A stretch of DNA of 64,000 bases from NCBI GenBank assembly GCA_963766295.1, contig CAVXYW010000002.1, positions 1 through 64,000 on the forward strand, written 5' to 3'. The position numbers and the translations under genes were made by a program. This DNA comes from JBBDRJ01 sp963766295 (GTDB lineage Bacteria; Actinomycetota; JAICYB01). Below, piece after piece: positions 1 through 8,771 of this stretch. The notes below the pieces were generated by a model, which had not been told where the DNA came from, ran no database searches, and saw only the letters and a list, made by a program, of their open reading frames with translations. Numbering within the stretch: position 1 is the stretch's first letter; each line of letters opens with the position of its first letter.

Positions 1-2
1 AG

Positions 3-245
3 CATCGCGTAAGCCGCGAGAGGAGTCGATACGTCATCGAGCACGCGGAACTGGCTTTCGAAGTTCAACGCCCGATCGAATCCGGAAGACAAAGGTTGCT
101 TTACGTGGGAGACGATCAACAGGGGAATCCTCTCGAGGTAATTGCAATTGAGTTCGAGCCAGAGGACCTGCGCGTCATTCACGCCATGCCGCTTCGCCAG
201 AAATACCGTTTGGAGTACGAGGAGGCCAAGAGATGGCTCGTCTGA
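3..245 (+). CDS. BrnT-like toxin, 5' end cut off by the window
   Basis: An open reading frame runs from the window edge to TGA at 243-245, about 80 codons, with no credible start inside, so the N-terminus lies upstream. The readable part contains the patterns YVIEHAELAFEV, LLYVGDDQQGNPLEVIAIE and VIHAMPLRQKY. The last two are typical of small toxins of the BrnT/DUF4258-type fold, in which a strand-rich core ends in a V-x-H-A-M-P-x-R segment. Such proteins are ribosome-independent or ribosome-linked RNases held inactive by a ribbon-helix-helix partner. The next gene overlaps it by 13 bases and encodes just such a partner, which supports the call. Family assignment is by motif memory, not by a search. 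Confidence 0.6.
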   Translation, partial: HRVSRERSRYVIEHAELAFEVQRPIESGRQRLLYVGDDQQGNPLEVIAIEFEPEDLRVIHAMPLRQKYRLEYEEAKRWLV

Positions 246-523
246 AGAAGTTGAAGTCGGGCAGGGTGCTGACCAAGGAACTGCTGGACGAGCTCGTCAA
301 GGAGGCCGAGGAAGGTTACGACCACTCGGAGTTGAAACCGGTTCTAGTTCGGCCGGGCCGGCCTTCGCTCGAGAAGGGCGGAAACGGCGCCTCACCACGA
401 ATTAGCTATCGCCTGGAGCGTGGCCTCTATGCGAAGGCGAAGAAGAAGGCCGAAGCAGAGGGACGTACCGTTAGCCAGCTAGCTCGGGAAGCGTTGCGAC
501 GTTATGTCGAACGGAGCCGTTGA
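233..523 (+). CDS. Ribbon-helix-helix (CopG-family) antitoxin
   Basis: This 96-residue basic protein has a C-terminal ribbon-helix-helix fold: a short beta segment (PRISYRLERGLYAKAKKKA, about residues 55-73) followed by a helix pair containing TVSQLAREALRRYV. The N-terminal half, rich in Lys and Glu, would be the toxin-binding arm. The ATG lies inside the end of the toxin gene, with a 13-base overlap, so the pair is translationally coupled. The likely role is to bind the toxin and to repress the shared operon. Order toxin-then-antitoxin is that of brnTA modules. I cannot see the operator because the promoter lies upstream of the window. Confidence 0.75.
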   Translation: MARLKKLKSGRVLTKELLDELVKEAEEGYDHSELKPVLVRPGRPSLEKGGNGASPRISYRLERGLYAKAKKKAEAEGRTVSQLAREALRRYVERSR

Positions 524-525
524 AG

Positions 526-789
526 ATGAAGCAGTCACCGATCCACCTCACGGATAAGCAACGCGACCGGCTCGCGATCCGTGCCAAGGACGCGGGGGTT
601 TTGGAGGCCGAGGTCGTCCGCCGGATCCTCGACAAAGCGCTAGGCATAGACGATGGGCATGACGAGCGGATGGCAGCATTCGATGCTGCGTTCGGGATCT
701 GCAAGGACTACCCGGAGTGGCCGGAATGGCTGTCGAGTGTGCGGAGCGGTAAAGGCGCCGATCAGCGGCTCAAGGAGCTCGGCCTGTGA
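526..789 (+). CDS. Second ribbon-helix-helix antitoxin, probably orphan
   Basis: An 87-residue protein whose first 45 residues (MKQSPIHLTDKQRDRLAIRA, then EAEVVRRILDKAL) look like a VapB/CopG-type DNA-binding antitoxin. I chose ATG 526 over the TTG at 520 because GGAG at 513-516 is better spaced for it. Antitoxins of this type are normally followed by a toxin gene, often a PIN-domain RNase starting on the antitoxin stop. Here a GTG at 786 overlaps the stop in that position, but its frame ends after seven residues (MKVFELK). So the toxin is either lost, reduced to this stub, or was never present. The gene follows the first antitoxin without a gap and is probably in the same transcript. Confidence 0.65.
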   Translation: MKQSPIHLTDKQRDRLAIRAKDAGVLEAEVVRRILDKALGIDDGHDERMAAFDAAFGICKDYPEWPEWLSSVRSGKGADQRLKELGL

Positions 790-906
790 AAGTCTTCGAG
801 CTCAAGTAGCCCCTCTCGCCGGAAGACTGCTGAGTACTAGCCGTTCGTCCTGCCGATGACTTTCGGTTCCTTCCCCAGTCCGATTATGAGAAGAAAGGGG
901 GAACCA

Positions 907-1746
907 ATGACCGATTACGTGACTTCGCCGGACGGCACCAAGATCGCCTTCGACTGCGTGGGTGAGGGCCCGCCCCTGGTCTTGGTGGGTGGCATGTTCT
1001 GCGACCGCCGCACGCTCGGCGACCTGGCCGATCAGCTCGCGCAGGACTTCACCGTCATCAACTACGACCGTCGCGGCCGCGGCTGGAGCGGCGACACGCA
1101 TCCTTATTCGGTGCAGCGGGAGGTCGAGGACATCGGCGCCCTGATCGATCATGTCGGAGGAGCTGCTGCCGTCTACGGACATTCGTCCGGTGCTGCGCTC
1201 GCTCTTCAGACAGCGCTCGCGCGGCTTCCCGTCACCCGGCTCATCCTTCATGAGCCTCCGTACTCAGCCGACGACATGCTCAGCCGGAAGGCCGCACGAG
1301 AGCTGGCTACGACGATTCGCATGGCCATCGAGGAGGACCGCCGTTACGACGCGATCAAGGCGTTCTTCGCCGATCAGGAGATGCCACCCGAAGTGCTCGA
1401 CGGCATGGCGTGCGACTTGGGGATGCAGGCGGTTGCGCCGACGATGGTCTACGACATGGAAATCATGGGGTGCGACAACGGCGGCGGGATCCCCGAACGT
1501 TTCGTCAGGGATCTTTGGGTCCCCACGCTCGTCATTGCAGGATCCGACAGCGGTGACTTCTTCATGGAAACGGCGAAGCGACTGGTGGAAGTTCTGCCGG
1601 ACGGACAGCTGGCCGTTCTCGAGGGTGCGACTCACGCGGCGCCGGCGGACGTGGTTGCTCCGGTGGTGGTCGACTTCCTCACCGGTGGCTTGGCATCTGC
1701 CGGCTGCTGTTTCGCGAGGAGCTATTCGCCCGCCGAAGTCAGATAG
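907..1746 (+). CDS. Alpha/beta hydrolase
   Basis: A 279-residue single-domain alpha/beta hydrolase. The nucleophile elbow is GHSSG at residues 91-95 (Ser93), preceded by the typical strand LVLVGG near residue 25 and by the DRRGRGWSG loop at 54-62. A late GATH segment supplies the likely catalytic His. ATG 907 is preceded by a strong Shine-Dalgarno run (AGAAAGGGGG). The substrate cannot be read from the sequence; the family includes esterases, lactonases and dehalogenase-like enzymes. The gene ends 25 bases inside the convergent kinase-fold gene, the longest convergent overlap in the window, so the last eight residues are less certain than the rest. Confidence 0.85.
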   Translation: MTDYVTSPDGTKIAFDCVGEGPPLVLVGGMFCDRRTLGDLADQLAQDFTVINYDRRGRGWSGDTHPYSVQREVEDIGALIDHVGGAAAVYGHSSGAALALQTALARLPVTRLILHEPPYSADDMLSRKAARELATTIRMAIEEDRRYDAIKAFFADQEMPPEVLDGMACDLGMQAVAPTMVYDMEIMGCDNGGGIPERFVRDLWVPTLVIAGSDSGDFFMETAKRLVEVLPDGQLAVLEGATHAAPADVVAPVVVDFLTGGLASAGCCFARSYSPAEVR

Positions 1747-2702
1747 TGCGCGAAGGTTGGAAAGGCGAAGCTCGTGTCCTTGTCGTCTTCGTGGGGGCCG
1801 TGGAACCAGACGGTGTAAGTGGTGATCTCCGTCAGTGCCCAGCGCAGATCGAAGAGTTTTAGCGCCGCGGGATCGACTTCGTTTGTTCCGGCCGTTGCGT
1901 AGTCGGACCAATCTCCGTCCTTCGGTTGGAGCATCCAGAGATCTCGCTCACGGGGGCCGATGGCGACGGTGTCCCAGTCGATGAGGACGAATGACTCGTC
2001 GCCGGTGCGCAGGATGTTGGCCGCGTGCGGTTCTCCGTGCGTGACGACCCAGTTGTCTCGAGGGATCTTTGCCTTCATCTCGTCGTAGTTGTCGAAGAGC
2101 TTCCGGATCCGCGCTTCGTCTTTGATCAGGAGCTTTCGAGTGGGCTCGGCGAACGGACCGGCTGTCCAGGGCTGGTCGAGCTCGTCGAGCGCTTCGAAGA
2201 ATTGAGACCGAGCGTCGACCTCGAGATCGTCGCGGGGTGGCAGATCCGCCGGAACTTGCTCGCTGGCCGCATGCATACGTCCGATCGCTGTTAGGACCCG
2301 TCGTCGTTCGTCGTCGTCGGAATACGGACCAAAAGGGGACGACTCTCCATCGAGGAAGGCGTAGATGGAGACGGCGTAGTCGTCATCGAATCCTTCCAAG
2401 ACGGAACCGTCAGGTTTTCCTGACGGCGCGTGGACGAATTCGAGATCCGCGCGCTTGAGCGCCGCAGCCGTACGCAGTCTGCGATCGAGGGTGTCGAATT
2501 CCTCCTCAATCGAGGTGCCGGGTTCGGGCTCCAGCTCGTCGACGTTGACGAACCAACGGTTGCCTTCGGTATCGGTGCCTTTGTAGTGGTGGGTGCCGAA
2601 GCCGACCGGTTCGTAGGCCAGCGTCTCGATCTTGAGGTCCCATGCTGATGAAACGAACTCTGCAAGATGCGCGCGGTCAATGTCGTCCGGCTCTTGGAAC
2701 AT
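1722..2702 (-). CDS. Aminoglycoside-phosphotransferase-fold protein
   Basis: A 326-residue protein of the APH/choline-kinase fold. The catalytic loop THGEPHAANI lies at residues 221-230 and the metal-binding IDWD at 241-244, both in the order and spacing of the family. The N-terminal lobe (YEPVGFGTHHY, then RWFVNV) matches a nucleotide-binding loop with an unusual Val-Asn-Val where the ATP-binding Lys strand would be, so a kinase activity is likely but not certain. The substrate is unknown: such proteins phosphorylate antibiotics, sugars or small alcohols. It lies 18 bp downstream of the acyltransferase gene on the same strand and could share its transcript. Confidence 0.8.
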   Translation of the reverse strand: MFQEPDDIDRAHLAEFVSSAWDLKIETLAYEPVGFGTHHYKGTDTEGNRWFVNVDELEPEPGTSIEEEFDTLDRRLRTAAALKRADLEFVHAPSGKPDGSVLEGFDDDYAVSIYAFLDGESSPFGPYSDDDERRRVLTAIGRMHAASEQVPADLPPRDDLEVDARSQFFEALDELDQPWTAGPFAEPTRKLLIKDEARIRKLFDNYDEMKAKIPRDNWVVTHGEPHAANILRTGDESFVLIDWDTVAIGPRERDLWMLQPKDGDWSDYATAGTNEVDPAALKLFDLRWALTEITTYTVWFHGPHEDDKDTSFAFPTFAHYLTSAGE

Positions 2703-2720
2703 CGCGGAGCTAGTCCGGCG

Positions 2721-4169
2721 CTACGACTGGCCGCCGGCCGCGAGCAGCTCGGCGTAGCCCTCGCGCAGAGAGCGCATGAGCAGGTCGGGGTCGTCCACTG
2801 CAGCGGGGTCGATGTGGACGCCGATGTTCAGCGTTCCGCCGTAGGACATCATCGTGATGTTCCACGCCGTTCCGGCGACCGGGCCCATCGGGTACATCGA
2901 GAGGACCTTGCCGCCGGACACGTAGACCTCGATCGGTGCGCCGCGGACGTTGGACGTCGCGAAGTCGACGGCGCCGGCTTGCGGGCGCGCGATGCCGGTG
3001 ACGACGGATGTCGGCAGCAGGTTCGCGAGACCGGACACCGCGCCCATCAGGTCGGCGCCGCCCGTCACTTCGCCGCGCCGGGAGCCCATCGAGTCGCGGA
3101 TGGCCGCGAAGCGGTCGGCCGGATCCATCTTCCCGCCGGGGACCTTCACCTTCGACGGAGTGAACGAGTTGCCGCCGGCCGATCGGTCGTCGCGCGTGGA
3201 GACGACGAACGTCGCGTTGAAGAACGGAACGTCGACGCCGGCGAACTCGTGGTAGCGCACCGCGCCGAGAGTCGCGCCGGTGACGAAGAAGTCGTTGAGG
3301 GAGCCGCCGAGTTGCTTGGCCGCCGCTTTGGCGCCCTCGAAGTGGACGTCGAGGGTGTCGAAGTAGCGTCCGCGCGAGCGGTTCTTCCATATAGGGGAGC
3401 CGGACTCGCCACCTTCGCTTCCGCCGCTACCGAGTTGCGACTGGGCCGAGGTGACGGTCTTTTGCAGATTGCTCACGGCTTCGCCGAGCCGGGCCGGATC
3501 GGCCGCGGCGAGCGCGGCTTCGCCGAGCGTGCGCTTGGCGATGCCGAGGATGCGTTTGGCTGTGTGTCCGCCGGTGCGGAGGAGCGACGGCAGGAATTCG
3601 TCGCTCGTTTCTTCCGTCGACTCCTCTGCATCCTTCGCGATGACTTCGTCGAGGTCGGTCGCGGGCGGCGGGGGAGCGTCGCGCTCGAGGTCCATGTAGT
3701 TCTCGGCGAGCCGGACGGCGCCTTCGCCGTCCGCGACCGTGTGGTGGAGCTTGGTGAAAAGAACACCGCGCCCTTCGGCGAGTCCGTCGATGACGACGAA
3801 GGACCACAGCGGACGGGTGCGGTCAAACGGTTCCTGAAGGAGCTTCGTGCACAGGTCGAAGAGCTGGCGCTCGCTGCCGGGTTCGGGAAGCGAGATGCGA
3901 CGCAGGTGGTAGTCGAGGTCGAACTCGGTGTCGGGGATCCAGACAGGAGGCGAAAGCCGTCCGAGGATGGGAGCGACACGCTCGCGCATGCGCGGGAGGT
4001 CGGCGACGGCCTTGGCGACGCGGAGCTTGAGGTATTCGAAGTTCAGCGGCTGGTCGAGGATGGCGATCGAGCCGATGTTGGACGAGAGCCGAGGGTCGTG
4101 CTCGATGTTCCACATCATCGCCTCGGCGTCGGACATCATCCGATCGAAGCGCAGCTCACGCTCGGCCAT
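2721..4169 (-). CDS. WS/DGAT: wax ester synthase / diacylglycerol O-acyltransferase
   Basis: A 482-residue acyltransferase that joins acyl-CoA to a long-chain alcohol or diacylglycerol, making storage lipid at the inner face of the membrane. The active-site motif HHTVADG (HHxxxDG) lies at residues 142-148, where the general-base His is expected. The start MSDAEAMMW-N and the segment LWSFVVIDGL before the active site are typical of the family, and 482 residues is close to the usual 450-480. Storage-lipid synthesis of this type is common in Actinomycetota and fits the many acyl-CoA genes further along. The ATG is preceded by AAGGGGGTT. A 23-bp gap separates it from the broken endonuclease upstream. 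Confidence 0.92.
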   Translation of the reverse strand: MAERELRFDRMMSDAEAMMWNIEHDPRLSSNIGSIAILDQPLNFEYLKLRVAKAVADLPRMRERVAPILGRLSPPVWIPDTEFDLDYHLRRISLPEPGSERQLFDLCTKLLQEPFDRTRPLWSFVVIDGLAEGRGVLFTKLHHTVADGEGAVRLAENYMDLERDAPPPPATDLDEVIAKDAEESTEETSDEFLPSLLRTGGHTAKRILGIAKRTLGEAALAAADPARLGEAVSNLQKTVTSAQSQLGSGGSEGGESGSPIWKNRSRGRYFDTLDVHFEGAKAAAKQLGGSLNDFFVTGATLGAVRYHEFAGVDVPFFNATFVVSTRDDRSAGGNSFTPSKVKVPGGKMDPADRFAAIRDSMGSRRGEVTGGADLMGAVSGLANLLPTSVVTGIARPQAGAVDFATSNVRGAPIEVYVSGGKVLSMYPMGPVAGTAWNITMMSYGGTLNIGVHIDPAAVDDPDLLMRSLREGYAELLAAGGQS

Positions 4170-4192
4170 GGAACCCCCTTCCGAAGTCGAGT

Positions 4193-5109
4193 CTAGCTGG
4201 CCTTCGAAAAGCGGGCGTACCGCTCAGCTAGAAAGTTCTTGTTCGGAAGATGTTCTTTCTGTCTGGGAACAATCAATGGTGCGCCGTGGAAGCCCTGGAG
4301 CCCATGCACGAGCATTGGGCCATCCTTCTCGCCGAGAACGTCGGCACGTATCTCAATCCGATAGTCCGGGTGGATCCCGACGATGTCGCTATCGAAGGCG
4401 GCATGGTGCAAGCGGCAAAGCGAGATGCCGCTCGAAACGATTGGCTCCGATCTAGGATCCCGGTCCGGAATGATGTCGGCAGCGTCAAGCAAATCCCGCT
4501 GTTTCAATCGGCATACCGCACAAGATTCACGGTATGCGCCATTACACGCTGACGGAATCCCTGCTGGTGGAGCCGCTGGAGGACTTCGCGCGTCGCGTAA
4601 GCTCGGCGAGCGGTGGGGTCTTCTACGAACGGCGCCTGGCCGGTCTCCAGCACAAGCTCGTCGACTGCGACCGTAAAGGTAAGAGTCGCGGGATCGTCGC
4701 CAACGATGTACGCGGGGAACGCTGCTGCATAGAAACCCTTCGCGACGCCATGAAGATAGATGAGTGGAATCTGATCGCCGCATCGCCTTTCGTAATCCGA
4801 CGTTTTCGTGATGGTTTGGATCGGTTCCGCGATAGCGATACAAGATGCTGACCAGCCTTCTGCATCTCGACTTCATAGGGGCGATCTCGGCCTTCGATGA
4901 TCGGCGCAGTCATGATCGAGAGTGCGATCTCGGATAAGAACAGCTGGTTTGAAGATGCCTTGCGGTCCGACAATAGGTACGCGCCTTCCGCCGAGACTCG
5001 AATCCTTGTGCAGGGCTGCGCGCGGGATCTCGTCACCGTGAATCTCCTGCAGGTTGGCGAGGAAGCTGAAGGCTGTCGCGCGAATCTGGCCGTCGAGCTG
5101 CTCGTCCAT
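4193..5109 (-). pseudogene. HNH endonuclease, broken by four frame changes
   Basis: No single frame holds this gene, but three frames read in turn give one protein of about 300 residues. From ATG 5109: VPIVGPQGIFKPAVL; after a change near 4935, IALSIMTAPIIEGRDRPYE; after 4841, LYRYRGTDPNHHENVGLRKA; after 4777, IPLIYLHGVAKGFYAAAFPA through VGDDPATLTFTVAVDE; after 4535, YRESCAVCRLKQRDLLDAAD, then SLCRLHHAAFD and GPMLVHGLQGFHG to TAG 4193. The last part is an HNH nuclease domain (paired Cys, the Asp-Ala-Ala-Asp segment and LHHAAFD). Intact relatives are putative modification-dependent or defence restriction nucleases. The first three changes are +1, the last is -1 (one G missing in GCGGCA). Either a decayed gene or sequencing indels; the reading of every segment in order is strong. 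Confidence 0.8.
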
Positions 5110-5138
5110 GCACCCCGAGTATGGGCGCGTTTGTCGAG

Positions 5139-6188
5139 CTAGCCCAAACTAGGCTCGACCAGGATCTTGCAGTGTTCGTCCGGCTTGACCTAGCGCCTCG
5201 AACGCTCCCGGCACGCCATCGATCCCGACCTCGCCCGTGATCAGTGGCACGACGTCGATCTCGCCCGTACGCGATCGCTTGCAGGCACTGGTTGAACTCC
5301 ATCGGGTCGTAGCCGAGCGCGAAGCGCACCTCCAGCTCTTTCATCACGCCGACCAGCGGACGCACCGAGTCGTTTTCCATGCATGCACCGACGACCAGCA
5401 CTCGTCCCTGCGCGGGCGCATCCTTCATCGCTTGCGCCAGCATCCCCGGCACTCCGACCGCTTCGTAGATCACCAGCGGCTTCGTACCATCGAGCCGGCG
5501 CCACGCTTCGATCGCCGGTTCCTGCTTCGGGTCGACCGCTTCGTGCGCGCCCATCTTCTTCGCGAGCTCGCGGCGCTTCGGTGAGAAGTCGGCGGCGACG
5601 ATCGGCTCGACTCCCATTCGCGAAAGCGCACTGATCACCGCCAACCCGACCGGACCGGCTCCCAGGACGACCGCAGCTTCGCTCTGCTTGATTCCGCTCT
5701 TGTTAACCGCGTGCAGACCGACCGCCATCGGCTCTGTCAGCGCAGCATGGCGGGCGTCGGTTCCGTCCGGCACCTTCGTCGACACGAAGGACGAAAGCAG
5801 CATCATCTCGGCGTAGCCGCCGTTGTACTTGTTCGAGTACGCACCGACGGCATCGAGCGTGGAGAGGTCGGTCAGGTCGGTGATCATCACCGGCAGCGAC
5901 ACGACGATGTCGCCGGGCTTTACGCCCGCTTGAGTGTCCGGGCCAAGCTCGAGCACCTCGGCGGAGAACTCGTGGCCCATGACGATGTCCTTGTCCAGAT
6001 CGAGCTTCGTCGGCAAGCCGAGCTCGTCCTGCAGATCCATCATGTCCTTCGCGTACTTCAGGAAGTGCAGGTCGCTTCCGCAGATGCCGCACGCGATCGT
6101 CCGCACCAGGAGCTGGTTCGTGTCCCGGAACGGGATCGGGCACATCGTCCACGACCAGTTTGTCCCCACGCATGACGGCTGCACGCAT
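5139..6188 (-). pseudogene. Zinc-dependent alcohol dehydrogenase (MDR), three frame changes
   Basis: Reads as a complete medium-chain dehydrogenase of about 349 residues once three single bases are dropped (near 6125 in GTCCCGG, near 5265 in TCGCCCGTA, near 5183). Segments in order: RAAVMRGDKLVVDDVPDPVP; LLVRTIACGICGSDLH (catalytic-zinc Cys); IVMGHEFSAEVLE (zinc His); AVVLGAGPVGLAVISALSRM (NAD(P)-binding Rossmann turn); GEIDVVPLITGEVG; and PDEHCKILVEPSLG to TAG at 5139. No four-Cys structural zinc lobe is visible. RBS AAGGAG precedes ATG 6188, which follows the FAD oxidoreductase stop by 12 bp, so the two form an operon: plausibly consecutive oxidation steps. Likely functional if the frame changes are sequence errors. 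Confidence 0.82.
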
Positions 6189-6200
6189 TCTAGTTCTCCT

Positions 6201-7613
6201 TTATGAAGCGACGGCTTGCAGGAATTCTTCTCGTGTCGGGCCGAGCGGTGCTTCGGGCTCCCGTTCGTCCCGTTCGTTCCAGACCTTCATGACCCTTTGC
6301 AGGATGTCGCCGTCGGACAGCAGCGCTTCTGGCGTCGTCAGCAAGTTGAAGCTGCGCATCCATGCCCGAGACACCGTCGCATCGACGCGGACGGCCGGCA
6401 GCACACCCTCGAGCACGACCGACCGCATGTAATTGTCGAACTCGGACAACTCTTCGCCGCGCTGGACCTTCATGCTCACCTTGTCCTGAGCTACGGCGGC
6501 GACGTACCAGGGCACCAGTTGCTCCTGTGTCGCCTGGTCGAAGGCGACGGCCAGCTGTTTCGGGTTGTCGCCGTGTTCGGCGAGGGCGTCGGTGAGCAGT
6601 CCGCCGTGGACGAGACCGAGCGAGCAGCCGCGTCCGTAGAGCGGGTTAGTGCACACCGACGAGTCGCCGATCGCGATCAGGCCGAGGACGACGGGTTCGC
6701 CGTCCTCGACGAACCAACGCATCCGATTGATCAGGCCGCCCATGTAGTGGACCTTGCTGATCGGTTCCGAAACGTCGTTGGTTAGTCCATTCGTTGATGG
6801 CCGGGATAACGGTCGTCGCCTTGTCGAAGAGTCCGGGCTCCCGAAGGCTCTGCATGTCTGCGTCCTCGGTTCCGTAGGCCAGCGTGACCGAGAAGGTCTC
6901 GTTGTCTCCACGGAAGACCGCGAACTTCGTGTAGCCGAGCTCGCCGCCGTTGAACGGGAACTTGTTGGGATCGGAAGCACCCTCGCGCAGACGGTAGAAG
7001 CGCGAGAGGTAGACGATGCCCGTGCCGCTCTTCTTCTCGCGGACGCCCACTCCGTGATCACGAAGCATCTCGACGAGACGGGACGGGCGTCCGGTTGCGT
7101 CGATCACGAGGTCGGCGTCGATGTCGCCGTGGGAAGTGGTAGCCCTGTAACGCGCGGAACTCCGCCGGAGTCATTCGTCTTCAGGCCCTCGACGGTGACG
7201 CCGTCGCGAAGGTCAACCCGTTCGGTTTCGAGCGCTGCTTTGCGCAGCACCCATTCGAACGTCGTGCGACGGCACGCGAGCATCACCAGGTCTTCGTCCC
7301 CTGGACGCGGTGACGGATCGTCCAGTTCCTCTCCCTTGAAGTCGCCCCACGAGACTTCGGTGACGCCGGCTTCGAGGAGCTTTTCCCGGACATCGGGGAG
7401 ACGGTCACGCAGGAGGTTGCGTCCGCGCGCGAGGAAAGCGTGCGAGTGACGTACCTGAGGCGCGCCGCGGCGCTGCCATTCGAATGCTTCGTCCGGAGAG
7501 TTGGGGAGGGGGGTGGCGTCGCGTTCGAGGAGGACGACGTCGTGTCCGGCGCGCGCGAGCATGAGGGCCGCTCCGAGCCCGGAGACACCTGCACCGACGA
7601 TCGCGACAGTCAC
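6201..7613 (-). pseudogene. FAD-dependent oxidoreductase, two frame changes
   Basis: Three frames join into about 470 residues. From GTG 7613: VTVAIVGAGVSGLGAALMLA (FAD Rossmann GxGxxG) and LLERDATPLP; after a missing T near 7148 (CGCGTTTAC expected), YRATTSHGDIDADLVIDATG; after an extra A near 6784, LTNDVSEPISKVHYMGGL and IAIGDSSVCTNPLYGRGCS, the flavin-binding GD motif. The fold is that of the group A flavoprotein monooxygenase / halogenase-like family without a clear halogenase WxWxIP motif. Upstream GTG or further TTG starts exist; I chose 7613 because it puts the first strand directly at the dinucleotide fold. Together with the downstream alcohol dehydrogenase it forms a two-gene operon. 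Confidence 0.8.
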
Positions 7614-7738
7614 GCTGTCACATAGTAGTGACTTGCGGAGCCGCACAAGCGGCACCGCAAGTCCCTGCCAGTCGCTCGCGCATTCGCGCTCGCTCGTGGT
7701 AAGATTGGTACGAGGCTCGTCGGCGTACGATTCGGGTC

Positions 7739-8599
7739 ATGGAGCGGCGAAGGCTGGGACGTACGGGACACCAGTCATCGGTCGCGATCCTAGGCGCGGC
7801 GGCCTTCTGGGGATCGACGCCTGAAGAAACGGCCACAGCTTTCAACGACGCATTGCAGCGAGGTGTGAACCATCTCGATATCGCGCCGCAGTACGGTGCT
7901 GCGCAGGTTCTGGTCGGCCCGCTGATTCCTGCGGTACGAGATCAGATCTTCTTGGCGTGCAAGACGCTGCGGAAGAATCCCGCCGGCGTGCGCGCGCAGG
8001 CGGAGGAGTCGTTGTCGTTGTTCGGAACCGATCACTTCGATCTGTATCAGATGCATGCCGTGACGGATCTCGACGTGCTAGAAGAGCGGGTCGACGCCGC
8101 CGACGAGATCCTGAAAATGCGGGACGAAGGCATCACTCGGTTCGCCGGTATAACCGGGCACAACGAATCCGTGCCGGGAGCGTTCCTCGAAGCCTTGCGC
8201 AGGTGGGACCTCGACACCGTGATGTTTCCGGTCAACGCGACGCAGTGGAGCAACCCGGAGTACCGCCGAGATGCCGAGGCGCTGCTGGAAGTGTGCGCCG
8301 AGCGCGACCTCGGGGTGATGGCGATCAAGGCGGCGGCAAAGCGTCCTTGGGACAACGGCGATCGATTCGCGACTACTTGGTATCAGCCGTGGTCGGATCC
8401 GGAAGACGTCGCACGCGGCGTGACGTTCACGTTGTCGGTGCCGGGAGTGCACGCCTTCTGTACGCCGGGCGACGTTAAGATCCTGCCCATGGCTTTGGAT
8501 GCCGCCGAATCGTTCGAGCTTTTGGACGAAGCAGATCGTGAGAGTGCCATCGCCTCGGCTGTCTCCCTCCCGACGATCTTCCCGATACCGACCCGTTGA
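7739..8599 (+). CDS. Aldo/keto reductase
   Basis: A 286-residue TIM-barrel NAD(P)H-dependent oxidoreductase. The catalytic tetrad is readable as Asp47 and Tyr52 (HLDIAPQYG), Lys75 (ACKTLRK) and His106 (YQMHAV). The N-terminus RRRLGRTGHQSSVAILGAAA is typical for the Tas/YccK-like branch, which often lacks a narrow substrate. It is divergent from the FAD oxidoreductase across about 125 bp, so promoters for both must lie there. A two-TM small protein follows after 4 bp. Substrate unknown. Confidence 0.88.
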   Translation: MERRRLGRTGHQSSVAILGAAAFWGSTPEETATAFNDALQRGVNHLDIAPQYGAAQVLVGPLIPAVRDQIFLACKTLRKNPAGVRAQAEESLSLFGTDHFDLYQMHAVTDLDVLEERVDAADEILKMRDEGITRFAGITGHNESVPGAFLEALRRWDLDTVMFPVNATQWSNPEYRRDAEALLEVCAERDLGVMAIKAAAKRPWDNGDRFATTWYQPWSDPEDVARGVTFTLSVPGVHAFCTPGDVKILPMALDAAESFELLDEADRESAIASAVSLPTIFPIPTR

Positions 8600-8603
8600 C
8601 CGG

Positions 8604-8762
8604 ATGATCGTCGGCCTGACCTTCGTCGCCGCAGTAGTCGTCGTGGTTCTGACCCTGCTCGATTACATTCCGGCCTTGTGGGCGTTGCCCGCGATCGGCG
8701 TGGTCGTGGCCATCGGGATCGGCTACTTGATGCGGCGGGGGTCCGGGCAGGGACCGCCCTAA
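8604..8762 (+). CDS. Small two-segment membrane protein
   Basis: A 52-residue protein that begins 4 bp after the aldo/keto reductase stop, with a stop-overlapping upstream region and no strong Shine-Dalgarno sequence. It consists of two hydrophobic stretches, about residues 2-18 and 26-44, joined by a short LDYIP turn, and a basic tail (MRRGSGQGPP). This is the layout of a helical hairpin in the membrane with both ends inside. I recognise no family. It meets the sigma factor gene convergently with a 9-bp gap. Composition and position suggest a real gene, but shortness keeps confidence moderate. Confidence 0.5.
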   Translation: MIVGLTFVAAVVVVVLTLLDYIPALWALPAIGVVVAIGIGYLMRRGSGQGPP

Positions 8763-8771
8763 GCGACGCTG

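Noticed and set aside
2667..4196. A 509-codon open frame on the + strand over the WS/DGAT gene
   Set aside because: It is the antisense shadow of a gene with a clear HHxxxDG motif; its product is Arg/Val/Glu-rich with no family pattern, as expected from high-GC codon bias.
4981..5040. A tRNA T-arm-like string (GACTCGAATCC)
   Set aside because: No acceptor stem or anticodon arm can be folded around it, and it lies within the HNH coding sequence.
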